A stretch of DNA of 64,000 nucleotides from Paenibacillus sp. RC334 (GTDB taxonomy: Bacteria; Bacillota; Bacilli; Paenibacillales; Paenibacillaceae). A program made the translations under genes and the position numbers. The notes under the pieces were generated by a model. The model was not told where the DNA came from and did not search any database. It was given only the letters and a program-made list of their open reading frames with translations. The stretch is from NCBI RefSeq assembly GCF_030034735.1, contig NZ_CP125370.1:5627001-5691000 (forward strand), in the 5' to 3' direction. Position 1 is the stretch's first letter; every line of letters starts with the position of its first letter. Below, piece after piece: positions 45,573-54,205 of the stretch.

Positions 45573-45605
45573 AAAACCCCCTTGTCTTGAACAGACAGGG
45601 AGGTT
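45573..45605 (-). terminator. Terminator after pyrD
   Basis: On the minus strand AACCTCCCTGTCT and AGACAAGGGGGTT pair around a short loop and are followed by TTTAT. Confidence 0.8.
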
Positions 45606-45639
45606 CTATGTGCTTTCATTATGAAAATGAGGAAGTATT

Positions 45640-46573
45640 TTATACGATTCCCCGTATCTCGTCCAACGTCTGCACCTTTTCCCGCAGCATCCATTGTTCA
45701 AGACCGTAGACCAGCTCGGCCCCTGCGTGCAAGTGGACAAAATTGTATGTTCCCACCTGAATCGCAGCCGCTCCTGCCATCGTAAATTCGATAATATCCT
45801 CCACCGAGCTGATGCCCCCCATCCCGATTACCGGAATGGATACTGCTTGCGCCACCTGATGAACCATGCGCAAGGCAATCGGCTTGATCGCCGGGCCAGA
45901 AAGACCTGCATACGTATTCGTAAAAACACTTCGCTGCCGACGTATATCAATTTTCATCGCAGAAAATGTATTGATCAGCGAGACACCGTCTGCGCCTTCT
46001 TCCTCGCACATGACCGCCATCTGCGTAATATTCTCTGCATTTGGGGACAACTTCACGACAAGCGGAAGCGCCGTTACATTGCGCACCTGCCGTACTACGT
46101 CCCGCGCCACCTCCGTCTGAATGCCGAATTGCATTCCGCCCTGCTTTACGTTGGGACAGGAAATGTTCAGTTCCAGCATATCGACGCCTCTGCGATTCAT
46201 CGTGCGCCGTTTTTGCGCATTTTCCGTAATCATGGCTACAGCCTGAACGTACTCCTCCAGATTCGAGCCACCGACATTAGCAATCACAGCCGTGTCCCAG
46301 CGCGTCATGTCATCCAGCTCATCCTTCAAAAAGGCCGCAACCCCCCGGATTTTCCAGTCCCACACTATTGAGCATACCAGATGCTGTTTCATGTATGCGT
46401 GATCCGGTATTGCCCGCCTTCGGATGAAGGGTTAATCCCTTGCCAACGATGCCCCCCAACAGTTCAGGAGAGTAAAATTCCGCATACTCACGCCCGAACC
46501 CAAATGTACCGGATGCCATGATGATCGGGTTCTTGAACGGTACGCCCGCAATATTACACGCCATGGAGATCAT
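45640..46573 (-). pseudogene. pyrD: Dihydroorotate dehydrogenase (NAD+) catalytic subunit, frameshifted
   Basis: The gene encodes the FMN subunit that oxidises dihydroorotate to orotate. As read it is in two frames. Residues 1-84 start at ATG 46573 (GAGGAGG upstream; [33 protein letters not shown]) and end at a stop after GCGLFEG. The rest continues in the other frame from [13 protein letters not shown] with [31 protein letters not shown] and [15 protein letters not shown]. One base too many in the C6 run at 46341-46346 (five expected) accounts for the break exactly. It overlaps pyrK. If the extra base is a sequencing error the gene is intact (about 310 residues). Confidence 0.9.
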
Positions 46574-47255
46574 CAAAATCCACCTCCTCTACCGGGAATA
46601 CAGGCCCTTCCTTACACACCCTCTTATTACCTCCACGGGTATGCATGGTGCAGCCCAAACACGCGCCAATACCACAGGCCATATGTCTTTCTGTTGAAAT
46701 ATATAAACGGGATGACGAGCCTTCTGTCTTCTCCGCAAGCGCTTGTAGCATCGGAGTCGGCCCACAGGAAAACATATTCGCATAGAGATGAGGATCGACC
46801 TTCTCGACGATGCTTCCCCCTACACGAACCTGCACAGATGCTGCCACAGCTTCAAAAGCATCCACCCCAAAGGCTTGCAGCGCAAATCCCAGATAAACAT
46901 GTGCATGCGGATAATGCTTTGCAGCCAGCAGCAAGGGGGCCGTGCCCATACCACCGCCGATTAAGGCCAAGCTGCCTTCTACCTGAGGAAAGCCATTGCC
47001 GAAAGGTCCTTCCAACTGAATCTCCTGCCCCGACTGCAACTGGGAAAACAAATGGGTCCCTTCTCCAACAACCCGATATAAAAAGGAAATGTCCTCATCC
47101 CCGATATCGTAAATGCTGATAGGTCTAGGTAGCAATGGGTACCCGGTTCCGCTGCGCAGCATGTAAAACTGGCCCATTTCCCCTTTAAAGGTTCCCTCTA
47201 TTTTCATCATATAAATGCCCGGAACGAGCGCCACATTCGAAATTACGTTAGCCAT
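46554..47255 (-). CDS. pyrK: Dihydroorotate dehydrogenase electron-transfer subunit
   Basis: The 233-residue flavoprotein passes electrons from PyrD to NAD+. It has an FAD-binding barrel ([10 protein letters not shown]), an NAD-binding fold ([30 protein letters not shown]) and a C-terminal [2Fe-2S] site C-x4-C-x2-C-x11-C (CGIGACLGC...C). It is slightly short for the family (about 250-260). The pyrK-pyrD pair stands apart from the rest of the pyrimidine genes here, so a second copy elsewhere is possible. Confidence 0.92.
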   Translation of the reverse strand: MANVISNVALVPGIYMMKIEGTFKGEMGQFYMLRSGTGYPLLPRPISIYDIGDEDISFLYRVVGEGTHLFSQLQSGQEIQLEGPFGNGFPQVEGSLALIGGGMGTAPLLLAAKHYPHAHVYLGFALQAFGVDAFEAVAASVQVRVGGSIVEKVDPHLYANMFSCGPTPMLQALAEKTEGSSSRLYISTERHMACGIGACLGCTMHTRGGNKRVCKEGPVFPVEEVDFDDLHGV

Positions 47256-47374
47256 ATAACCCCTCCACTAACCACTCACTATAACGTAAAAACAGCCATG
47301 ATTACGTGACTATTTTCACATTTATAGACTAAGTTAGGTAGGAGCGCTTTTCTTTCTCCTCAATAATCCAGACA

Positions 47375-47407
47375 TAAAAAAGCGTACTCCTGTTAAAGAG
47401 TACGCTT
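47375..47407 (-). terminator. Terminator after rlmN
   Basis: On the minus strand AAGCGTACTC pairs with GAGTACGCTT and runs into TTTTT, starting six bases after the stop. Confidence 0.9.
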
Positions 47408-47412
47408 CTGTA

Positions 47413-48510
47413 TTAACTAATCGCCTCGCGTTCCGGATTGCGACTACCTTTTGCATCCTTGCGGATTTGCTTGCTGCGCAACTGTCCGCAAGCCGCGTCA
47501 ATGTCGACTCCATGCTCCAGCCGAACACTACAGCTAATGCCTTGTTTTTTCAGAACATCATAGAAGCCCGTAATCGACTCCGACTCACTCCGCTGGTATT
47601 GGCTATGCTCATCCACCGGATTGTATGGAATCAGGTTTACATTTGCCAAATTACGACGGTGGCCTACCAACTCAGCCAACTCCAGCGCATGCTCCTTGGT
47701 ATCATTAATATCCTTCAGCAAAATATACTCCAGCGTAATACGACGATTTGTTTTGTCCAAATAATAATCAATCGCCTGCATCAGCTTCTCAATCGGGATC
47801 GCCCGATTGATCTTCATAATGCGGGTACGAGTCTCATTATTCGGTGCATGAAGGGAAATCGCCAAATTGACATGCAGATCGGAATCGGCAAATTCAATAA
47901 TTTTATCGGCAAGTCCGCTCGTGGAAACTGTAATATGACGCGGACCAATCGCCAGCCCTTTATGATCCTTAATGACTCGGATAAAGTCGGACAGGTTCAC
48001 GAAGTTATCAAACGGCTCACCAATCCCCATCACGACGACGTGACTGACCCGGTCGCCTGGACGTTCCTGATCCAGATACAACTGCACCTTCATAATCTGC
48101 TCGACGATTTCACCGCTGGACAGGTCACGACTCTTCTTCAACAGCCCGCTCGCGCAAAAGCTGCACCCGATGTTACAGCCCACCTGCGTTGTCACACATA
48201 CCGACAGCCCAAACTTGTGCCGCATCAATACTGTCTCAATCAGATTTCCATCCTGGAGACGGAACAAGAATTTGACCGTCCCATCCGCCGACTGCTGCTT
48301 TACGTGTTCCTCCAATGTTTCAATCGGAAAATGCTCTGCCAACAGGCGGGTACAGTTCTCATGAACCTCCGTCATCGCGGCAAAATCAGTAATCCGTTTC
48401 CGATAAAGTGCGTCCCATACCTGCAACGCCCGGGATTTCTTATGTCCACGCTCGATGAGCCATGCTGTCAACTGATCTAGTGTTAATCCATAAATGGATT
48501 CTTTTTTCAT
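47413..48510 (-). CDS. rlmN: 23S rRNA (adenine-2503-C2)-methyltransferase
   Basis: The protein (365 residues from [14 protein letters not shown]) is a radical-SAM enzyme that methylates A2503 of 23S rRNA (and some tRNAs). The cluster motif is CNIGCSFC in [19 protein letters not shown]; other family blocks are [21 protein letters not shown] and a catalytic-Cys region near IDAACGQLR at the C-terminus. The open frame extends 15 codons upstream; the ATG at 48510 has AGAGGAT before it and matches the family start. Confidence 0.93.
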   Translation of the reverse strand: MKKESIYGLTLDQLTAWLIERGHKKSRALQVWDALYRKRITDFAAMTEVHENCTRLLAEHFPIETLEEHVKQQSADGTVKFLFRLQDGNLIETVLMRHKFGLSVCVTTQVGCNIGCSFCASGLLKKSRDLSSGEIVEQIMKVQLYLDQERPGDRVSHVVVMGIGEPFDNFVNLSDFIRVIKDHKGLAIGPRHITVSTSGLADKIIEFADSDLHVNLAISLHAPNNETRTRIMKINRAIPIEKLMQAIDYYLDKTNRRITLEYILLKDINDTKEHALELAELVGHRRNLANVNLIPYNPVDEHSQYQRSESESITGFYDVLKKQGISCSVRLEHGVDIDAACGQLRSKQIRKDAKGSRNPEREAIS

Positions 48511-48793
48511 GTTCGATCCTCTTTTCAAAACGTTAAAATTCGTCTCAGCCATCATTGCATCATAGCATGTTTAAGCAGTCTTCGCTATTTAAACGCTTCT
48601 TTCATTGTCCCAAATTTTAATTATGAACACAAGAGGGAGAGACGAATTGTATCTTCCAAAATTTCAGTATGAAATTCCGACTTGAAACAGAGTATGCGTC
48701 CCATTAAACTAGGCGACAGAGTCTGTTCAACAAGAGCACGCAAAGACAGGATTACGGACACCGCTAATGATATGATTACAACCAAGGAAGGTG

Positions 48794-49663
48794 ATGCGGT
48801 TGGAATGGTTACTTCGGATCAAGAACGCACTGGATCTGATGGAAGAAAGAATGCAGCAGCCGCTGGATATCGACGAAATTGCAAAGGCAGCCTATTCGTC
48901 TCCCTTTCATTTCCAACGTATGTTTCATATGCTAACCGGCGTCACGGTAGCCGAATATATACGTAAACGTCGATTGACCTTGGCTGCACAGGAATTGAGT
49001 CTTTCTACCACCAAAGTCTTGGATGTAGCGTTCAAATACGGATATGATTCCCCCGAATCTTTTTCTAAAGCGTTCCGTAAGGTACATGGTATATCTCCCT
49101 CTGAGGCCAGAAGCCCTGGGGTGAACCTGAAAGCCTTTCCACGCATTACCTTCCATCTATCGTTGAAGGGAGATCAGGATATGGATTATAAAATTGTAGA
49201 GAAAGCGGCCTTTACGGTCATTGGCAAGTCCATCCAAGTCACAACGAAAGACGGTGAAAATTTCCGGGAAATCCCGAAATTCTGGGACGAGCTGAACGCT
49301 GATGGTACATCGGATCGGATTCAAGCCTTGGGAACAAGCGACGATATCCTCGGTATTTGTTTGGATTTCAAGCATGGGGAAGAGAAATTTACGTACCTGA
49401 TTGCCGCCGAAGGCAGTGAGGACGTAGCTGCTTCCAACGGATTGGATGCCAGAACGATTCCGGCCGAAACTTGGGCCGTGTTTACATCCATCGGCCCTAT
49501 GCCTCATTCGATCCAAAAGGTATGGCAACGAATTTTTCAGGAATGGTTCCCGGCCAGCAATTATGAGCATTCAGGCGGACCCGAGCTGGAGGTATATATG
49601 ATGGGGGACTCGCGGGCTGAGGACTATCGCTGCGAAGTATGGATTCCAGTTATGAAAAAGTAA
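48794..49663 (+). CDS. AraC-family regulator with GyrI-like effector domain (Rob/SoxS type)
   Basis: The protein (289 residues) has two N-terminal HTH motifs (IDEIAKAAYSSPFHFQRMF and VLDVAFKYGYDSPESFSKAF, then HGISPSEAR) and a C-terminal GyrI/AraC-effector-binding domain (about 135-289; VEKAAFTVIGKSIQV, AETWAVFTSIGPMPHSIQKV, ELEVYMMGD). Such proteins respond to drugs or other small hydrophobic ligands. AAGGAAGG is just before the GTG-ATG pair; either could initiate. Confidence 0.9.
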   Translation: MRLEWLLRIKNALDLMEERMQQPLDIDEIAKAAYSSPFHFQRMFHMLTGVTVAEYIRKRRLTLAAQELSLSTTKVLDVAFKYGYDSPESFSKAFRKVHGISPSEARSPGVNLKAFPRITFHLSLKGDQDMDYKIVEKAAFTVIGKSIQVTTKDGENFREIPKFWDELNADGTSDRIQALGTSDDILGICLDFKHGEEKFTYLIAAEGSEDVAASNGLDARTIPAETWAVFTSIGPMPHSIQKVWQRIFQEWFPASNYEHSGGPELEVYMMGDSRAEDYRCEVWIPVMKK

Positions 49664-49706
49664 ACCTATAACAAAGCTGATAAACATCTATAAACAAGTA
49701 CGAGAC

Positions 49707-49758
49707 AGAAAAACCACCAGGAATAGGTTCGAGAGCCTAGCTATCCGGTGGTTTTTCA
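49707..49758. terminator. Bidirectional terminator between AraC/GyrI and AbrB genes
   Basis: GAAAAACCACC and GGTGGTTTTTC are exact complements with additional inner pairing. Confidence 0.8.
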
Positions 49759-49856
49759 TACTGTATGGATTTCTCGATGTGTCTGCTACGCAAGCAGGCA
49801 TTTTTTTGTTGTATACAATTGCTCGGAAAATGATCGAAAATGGATCTCCGGTCAGC

Positions 49857-50297
49857 CTACAATAACTTTTTGAGTTGAGATATACGGCCTTGCGAAACGC
49901 CAATCCATTTGGCGTATTCGCTTTGCTTGGCATTGGGATGTTCACGCATCAATTCCCTTAGTTTTTCGATCAAGTTTTGTGTCGGCTGATACGTTCGTTT
50001 TTCTCTTTGTCTTGGCTCCTTAATCTTGGGCAATGGTATTGTACTAATATTCCCCTTCAATTCAGCTATGCAGTTCGTACATAAAAGCTTGCCCTTGAAA
50101 TAGGTTAGACGTTCAATTGAGCCACACAGTTTACAAGAAGTGCCGACATACTTTTGCAGACCAAAGAAGCTCCCTTCATCATCCACAAGAAATTCAATAG
50201 CATCACCAACCTCCAAGTTCATGGTTACGCGCATTTCTTTGGGTATAACGATCCGAAATAACGTATCTAGAGAGCGTATCATACCTGTATTTTTCAA
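49857..50297 (-). CDS. AbrB-type regulator with zinc ribbon and C-terminal HTH
   Basis: The 146-residue protein has an N-terminal swapped-hairpin AbrB domain (MIRSLDTLFRIVIPKEMR, LEVGDAIEFLV), a zinc ribbon CKLCGSIERL...LLCTNC, a basic linker and a C-terminal helix-turn-helix (HPNAKQSEYAKWIGVSQGRI). It starts at TTG with GGAGAGG six bases upstream, two bases after the preceding AbrB gene. The combination of AbrB, zinc ribbon and HTH is unusual; DNA binding is inferred. Confidence 0.8.
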   Translation of the reverse strand: MKNTGMIRSLDTLFRIVIPKEMRVTMNLEVGDAIEFLVDDEGSFFGLQKYVGTSCKLCGSIERLTYFKGKLLCTNCIAELKGNISTIPLPKIKEPRQREKRTYQPTQNLIEKLRELMREHPNAKQSEYAKWIGVSQGRISQLKKLL

Positions 50298-50299
50298 TG

Positions 50300-50776
50300 C
50301 TAACCTCTCCTTTTGAGTATGGTAGAATTGATGCCCGGATTGGACTTAATCTCTTTCTCATTATTTTTGTTCTGTGTAATTGTTTGACAAAGATTCCTTA
50401 AACGAGCTATTGGTATGCGTAACATATCAGAATATTCCTGTTGTGTAGCGTCAGGGTACTTTTCTAGCAAAACCAAAAGCAGCTGTGTCATCACCTCTTT
50501 TGGTTGTGGATTCCGTTTATCCTTTTGAGTAGCTATCAATTGACTTTTACATTCATTGCATATGAGAGAATTTTTAAAGGTGCTTAATACTTCGGTTGAT
50601 TGGCAAAATTTACAGGATTGGCCGATGTATTTACCTAGTGATATTGTGCTCGCTTCTGCATCCATAAAAATTTCCACTGAATCGCCTGGTCTAATATCAA
50701 CCATATATAGTATTTCTTTAGGCATTCCGAATCGTCCTAGCGAGTCTATCTTTCTTGTCATTGCTATATTTCTCAT
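50300..50776 (-). CDS. AbrB-type regulator with zinc ribbon and C-terminal helical domain
   Basis: The protein (158 residues) has an AbrB domain (MTRKIDSLGRFGMPKEILY, RPGDSVEIFMD), a zinc ribbon (CKFCQSTEVL...LICNEC) and a C-terminal HTH-like region (YPDATQQEYSDMLRIPIARL) with a polar Asn/Lys-rich end. The longest frame starts 11 codons earlier; ATG 50776 has GGAG eight bases upstream. It is the upstream member of a two-gene operon with the AbrB gene at 49857. Confidence 0.8.
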   Translation of the reverse strand: MRNIAMTRKIDSLGRFGMPKEILYMVDIRPGDSVEIFMDAEASTISLGKYIGQSCKFCQSTEVLSTFKNSLICNECKSQLIATQKDKRNPQPKEVMTQLLLVLLEKYPDATQQEYSDMLRIPIARLRNLCQTITQNKNNEKEIKSNPGINSTILKRRG

Positions 50777-50952
50777 TGAAACAACTCCTATTACCAAGAT
50801 AAAAAGCAATAAAATAGAAGCATTTATTATTATTCCATAAGATGGTATAATTAAGGAAAGGCAAAAATTTTATTATATTATAAGATTTCCAATTAATTTT
50901 TTTATTAAAATGAGCATCATATTATAGTTCACGCTGAGAGGGTGGTTTATTC

Positions 50953-52338
50953 ATGGAAATCACACCTAAGATAAGAGCAGAAATTCAAACATATCTGAAA
51001 GAAAAAGGCTTGAGCAAGACTCAATTTGGGCACATCGCAGGCTTGAATCCCGGCACGATGAGTGGCATTTTGACGAGCAACCGTCCTATTTCCGTTTACC
51101 AATTGGATCTCATTACTGCGGGCATGAATTTACCACCGGATCATTTTTATGAACGGTATGTTGAAGAGTGCACTGTAGATGAACCGATTAACTGGCGAAG
51201 AATTTGCCCCTTCCTGTACCGATGTGTGCAGTTTCATCGGCTGGATTGTTTGCAGCGAGTGGTAAGTGTTCTACTAGATAATCTTGGCTATCTTCCCAAC
51301 CTTTTTGAATTAGCCGAAGCTTCTTTCCAAAATGGGTATCAGGACGCAGCCGCTTACCTGTATGAAAATATAGCCGAGAGTGAAAAGCAGCAGCATTCCG
51401 AACGACTTGCCTTGTCCCATTATCGGTTGTTTCAGATTGCGGTTGGAAAGGACCAGAATCGCAATATGGACGCCGCGGCCAAATTTGAATCGTTTGTCCA
51501 TCGTTTGCATGAAGCCGACCAACTGGATGCGTTGAAGGATTTAGCGAATGTGTACAGAGCATTGAGTCAGTGGGACAAGGTGTATAAGTATGCAAAGCAG
51601 ATGGGACAGCTAGGGAGAATATACTATGACATGGTTCATAACTCTGAGCGCAAGGAAAAAGAACCACAAAAGAAGCTAAGCAGGCCGCTCTTTGTATACA
51701 TAGCTTACGCCGAATTGATGTGTGCTAATGCTTGCGATGCCAAGGGAGATCATGAGCAGGCATTAGTACATCTTCAAGGCTATGCTGATCTGAGCTGGGT
51801 TAAGGAAAGTGACTCGGACACGCTCCATTGGTTGGGCCAATTCCAGCATTGGGCGAAAATTAATAGGTATGTGAACAAGCTGATGTCGGGAGATGTGAGT
51901 GTCCTGCCGGATTACGTAGAGTATATGGCTGGCGAAAAAGTTATTTTTGCCGAGCTCTTAAACGTTATTGAAGCAGCCAATCGCTATAACATAGATGTGG
52001 ATCATATCCTTCGGCGCTTTGAACCTCACATTACGGCGTATCAGGAAGTACCATCTACGGATATGTACACAAAACAATTTTTACCACAGCAGTATGCACG
52101 GTTTTGGTACAAGATGGCTAACTATAGTCTGAATAAGGGCAGATACTCTTATGGCTTCGAGTGCCTTTTAGTCGCTTGGGAACATGCTCTTACAATTAAT
52201 AATCAACTGATTATTTCAAATTGTGCACGATTATTTGAGCGCTTTAGTGTGAAAGCTGTCCTTGAAACAGGAAGAAAACTTCAAAAAATGTGGAACGAAA
52301 TCGATCAAAAAGATGGCTTTGCTCTTGGCAGCAGCTAG
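50953..52338 (+). CDS. RRNPP-type peptide receptor/regulator (XRE HTH plus TPR), AloR/AimR-like
   Basis: The 461-residue protein has an N-terminal XRE helix-turn-helix (LSKTQFGHIAGLNPGTMSGI) followed by about 390 residues of helical TPR-like repeats (FELAEASFQNGYQDAAAYLY, LKDLANVYRALSQWDKVYKY). This is the build of receptors that bind short imported peptides (Rgg, PlcR, AimR). It resembles the AloR family that I recall from P. polymyxa. A short exported-peptide gene overlaps its 3' end, as in those systems. It is divergent from the AbrB pair. GAGAGGG lies about nine bases before the ATG. Confidence 0.82.
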   Translation: MEITPKIRAEIQTYLKEKGLSKTQFGHIAGLNPGTMSGILTSNRPISVYQLDLITAGMNLPPDHFYERYVEECTVDEPINWRRICPFLYRCVQFHRLDCLQRVVSVLLDNLGYLPNLFELAEASFQNGYQDAAAYLYENIAESEKQQHSERLALSHYRLFQIAVGKDQNRNMDAAAKFESFVHRLHEADQLDALKDLANVYRALSQWDKVYKYAKQMGQLGRIYYDMVHNSERKEKEPQKKLSRPLFVYIAYAELMCANACDAKGDHEQALVHLQGYADLSWVKESDSDTLHWLGQFQHWAKINRYVNKLMSGDVSVLPDYVEYMAGEKVIFAELLNVIEAANRYNIDVDHILRRFEPHITAYQEVPSTDMYTKQFLPQQYARFWYKMANYSLNKGRYSYGFECLLVAWEHALTINNQLIISNCARLFERFSVKAVLETGRKLQKMWNEIDQKDGFALGSS

Positions 52339-52426
52339 CTTTGTACTGGTACTCGTACTACCAGTTCAGCCTAAAGATCCTGCCCTGGGCATATTCAAAC
52401 CGCAAGAACACATTGGTGGAGCTTGA
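52313..52426 (+). CDS. Short exported signalling-peptide precursor (AloP/AimP-like candidate)
   Basis: The 37-residue frame begins 26 bases inside the receptor gene in another frame. It has a hydrophobic export segment (MALLLAAASFVLVLVLPVQP) and a polar tail KDPALGIFKPQEHIGGA; the mature signal would be a short piece of this tail. A terminator follows at 52451. Position, size and build match peptide genes paired with RRNPP receptors. There is no strong ribosome site, so translation is probably coupled to the receptor, and the N-terminus lacks the usual lysines. Confidence 0.65.
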   Translation: MALLLAAASFVLVLVLPVQPKDPALGIFKPQEHIGGA

Positions 52427-52450
52427 TCCTAGCACTATTTTATTACCATT

Positions 52451-52477
52451 GACCAGCCTAGCCGCTGGTCTTTTTTT
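52451..52477 (+). terminator. Terminator of the receptor-peptide operon
   Basis: GACCAG (52451-52456) and CTGGTC (52465-52470) with a CCTAGCCG-type loop, followed by seven T. Confidence 0.88.
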
Positions 52478-52612
52478 GCTATATTTTGCTGATTTTTGAT
52501 TGCTAAACAGCCATTCACATTTCCACATTCCAATCTAAAATGAGATTAATTGGGATGGAATGCGCTATGAAACGTTAAATCAGCAGTTGGAAGCTGTCCC
52601 AATTTCTTTAGC
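52475..52612 (+). pseudogene. Truncated first copy of a spo0E-like gene start
   Basis: The stretch from TTTGCTATATT to about 52600 repeats at 53338-53470. Here, between ATG (52566) and AAACG, ten bases (AATACAGATG in the other copy) are missing, which leaves ATGAAACGTTAA and kills the frame. After about 52600 the sequence joins the AbrB gene end. Confidence 0.65.
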
Positions 52613-52615
52613 CAA

Positions 52616-52861
52616 TCACAATGATTTCAGTTCATGTCTACAGGCGATACAAACAAAGGAATCTCTATATGGCACCAGACTATCTTTTGAGCCACATAAC
52701 CCACATTGTTCTTTGTCTATTTGGTGTAGGATGATGCCTTGTTCTGTTGAGGACAATGAGAACGCGTCCTGCTTTACAATGCCTAATTCCCTCCTTATAT
52801 CCATCGGTATAACGACTCTTCCCAAGGTATCTACTTTTCTAATCCATCTTGATGTATGCAA
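52616..52861 (-). CDS. Short AbrB-type regulator with zinc ribbon, lacking the C-terminal HTH
   Basis: The 81-residue protein has the AbrB domain (WIRKVDTLGRVVIPMDIRRE) and zinc ribbon (CGLCGSKDSL...FVCIAC) of the two larger relatives, but ends right after it (HELKSL). The longest frame starts at 52879; TTG 52861 with AGGAGGG six bases upstream is better. The stop falls in DNA shared with a broken spo0E-like copy, so the C-terminal domain was probably lost in that rearrangement. Confidence 0.65.
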   Translation of the reverse strand: MHTSRWIRKVDTLGRVVIPMDIRRELGIVKQDAFSLSSTEQGIILHQIDKEQCGLCGSKDSLVPYRDSFVCIACRHELKSL

Positions 52862-53227
52862 AAACAACCCTCCTATCACTTAATGAATATTATTCTATAA
52901 AGTGTCTTATTTTATAGTTAAATACATTCTCATTCCAAAAATTAACATGCACAAAAAATGTAATGTAACTGTTCAATCATAAATCCGCATGTTGGCTGGA
53001 TTTTCCTGACCATACACCCAGTGATCAGAAGGCAAGGCACTCGCACGATGACCATGCTAAAAAGCAGCTCACCACATACAAGAATATTAACCCTTTATTA
53101 TTGAACTTTTTTATATAGAGACAGATTGTCAAACCAAGTGCGACAGTTACTCTGAAAAGGATTCGTGAGCGGTTTTCCACCCCAAACATTTTCGGGGTCT
53201 ATGATTAATTAGGCGGAGAGCTACTGA
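52862..53227. other. Intergenic region, no gene recognised
   Basis: AT-rich promoter area of the short AbrB gene (52880-52930), then a low-complexity stretch without an open frame carrying a ribosome site. A rearrangement boundary lies at about 53228. Confidence 0.5.
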
Positions 53228-53470
53228 TGTGGATCATATTCTCCAGCGCTTTGAACCTCAAATTACGGCGTATCAGGAAGTTTCATCTACGGATATGTAC
53301 ACACAACAATTCTTACCGCAGCAGTATGCACGTTTTTGCTATATTTTGCTGATTTTTGATTGCTAAAACAGCCATTCATATTTCCACATTCCATCCTAAA
53401 ATGAGATACATTAGGAGGAAATGCGCTATGAATACAGATGAAACGTTAAATCAACAGTTGGAAGATGCCC
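53228..53470 (+). repeat. Rearranged partial duplication of receptor 3' part and downstream region
   Basis: Bases 53228-53337 copy 51999-52107 inside the receptor gene (encoding the segment VDHILRRFEPHITAYQEV and following) with scattered changes. At GCACG the copy jumps directly to the T-run of the receptor terminator and continues as a copy of 52475-52600. The about 370 bases between, including the signal-peptide gene, are missing from this copy. Confidence 0.85.
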
Positions 53471-53608
53471 GGCAACGATTGCATGATCTGTACGAAACAG
53501 TATGGTTTCGGACATGCCTGTGTGCTTGAACAGTCTATGCTTTTGGATGAACTGATAAATCAGTACAACCGTATGTTCCAGACCAAGAAGCTGACCCAAC
53601 TGATATAA
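53428..53608 (+). pseudogene. Spo0E-like aspartyl-phosphatase gene with a frameshift
   Basis: AGGAGG precedes ATG 53428. The frame reads MNTDETLNQQLEDARQRLHD then LYETVWFRTCLCA and stops at 53529. From TAT at about 53501 the other frame continues YGFGHACVLEQSMLLDELIN and QYNRMFQTKKLTQLI to a stop at 53606-53608, which completes the Spo0E signature (S-x-x-L-D-x-L-I-N-x-Y). One extra base around 53500 (ACAGTATGG, expected ACATATGG) breaks it. It is not in a homopolymer and lies in rearranged DNA, so decay is likely. Spo0E proteins dephosphorylate Spo0A~P. Confidence 0.75.
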
Positions 53609-53786
53609 CCAAACATCCTCATGCTTTCAGAGCCACATCACCTACATTGTTTTTCTTGCCTTAGCATGACGCTGGTTTCGTTCAAGTAAATAAAACGGAT
53701 GCTGTTTATGCAAAACTATTCCTCCTCTCATCTAACTAGTATAATAATTCTATATAATGGCTTTTTTAAAAGGGAAATACATTAAC
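53609..53786 (-). pseudogene. Decayed AbrB/zinc-ribbon copy
   Basis: The stretch 53628-53740 repeats scattered pieces of the short AbrB gene (GAGCCACAT..CC.ACATTGTT, and TATGCAAAA.TA.TCCTCCT at the start end) without an open frame. This matches the gene order spo0E-abrB at the first copy. Confidence 0.5.
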
Positions 53787-53927
53787 AGGAAATGGAAATA
53801 CAAGCTGTTAAAAGCTTTGTGAGGCTAGCTATCTAGGAGAGGGGATTCATTTGTGGGGGATTATTGAACATTTGCGTAGAAAAACAGAAATCGTGTGATA
53901 TAATTATTATTGAAATTATTACCATTA
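53787..53927 (+). repeat. Direct repeat, copy 1, containing a promoter
   Basis: About 141 bases are over 90% identical to 56313-56454 by eye. Both contain GGAGAGGGGATTCATTT and AAATCGTGTGATATAATTAT, the latter an extended -10 (TGATATAAT, TATAAT at 53899-53904). The two copies bracket about 2.5 kb of small secreted-protein genes. Confidence 0.85.
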
Positions 53928-54068
53928 ATTAAAAATTTATGTATTTTTGTAACGCAAGATGTATACACCTCCTATCTACTTCAATAGTGCATAGGAATTT
54001 GTATAAATATCACTTAACAAGGTATTTAAGCTACTTGTTTGGAAAGGAGTCCTGGCTGTGAAAATGTA

Positions 54069-54197
54069 GTGACATACGAAGCAAGATCAATCGGTAGAGT
54101 GACCGGGTCAAGGGCAGCGAAAATGCCACCCAAGACCGAATGTGTGCATCAACCGGTCAAGAAGGGAGGGGATATAAGTGTCTGGATAATGAGATGA
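54069..54197 (+). CDS. Possible 42-residue peptide gene
   Basis: A GTG frame encodes MTYEARSIGRVTGSRAAKMP and then a PKTECVHQPVKKGGDI segment ending WIMR. Upstream, AAAGGAG at 54044-54050 serves a mini-frame GTG-AAA-ATG-TAG whose stop overlaps this GTG (TAGTG), so coupled re-initiation is conceivable. It lies about 165 bases downstream of the repeat promoter and ends at a hairpin (AAGGATCA/TGATCCTT, 54197-54229). It may equally be chance. Confidence 0.25.
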   Translation: MTYEARSIGRVTGSRAAKMPPKTECVHQPVKKGGDISVWIMR

Positions 54198-54205
54198 AGG
54201 ATCAC

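Noticed and set aside
45425..45694. 89-codon minus-strand frame beside pyrD
   Set aside because: It crosses the pyrD terminator and the pyrD 3' end in another frame and has no ribosome site.
52290..52499. 69-codon frame overlapping the receptor end (MERNRSKRW...)
   Set aside because: It overlaps the better-supported 37-residue exported-peptide frame, runs across the terminator and has no ribosome site.
53860..53880. Mini-frame GTGGGGGATTATTGA after GGAGAGGGG in the direct repeat
   Set aside because: The other copy has ATAGGGG at the start position, so the frame is not conserved.
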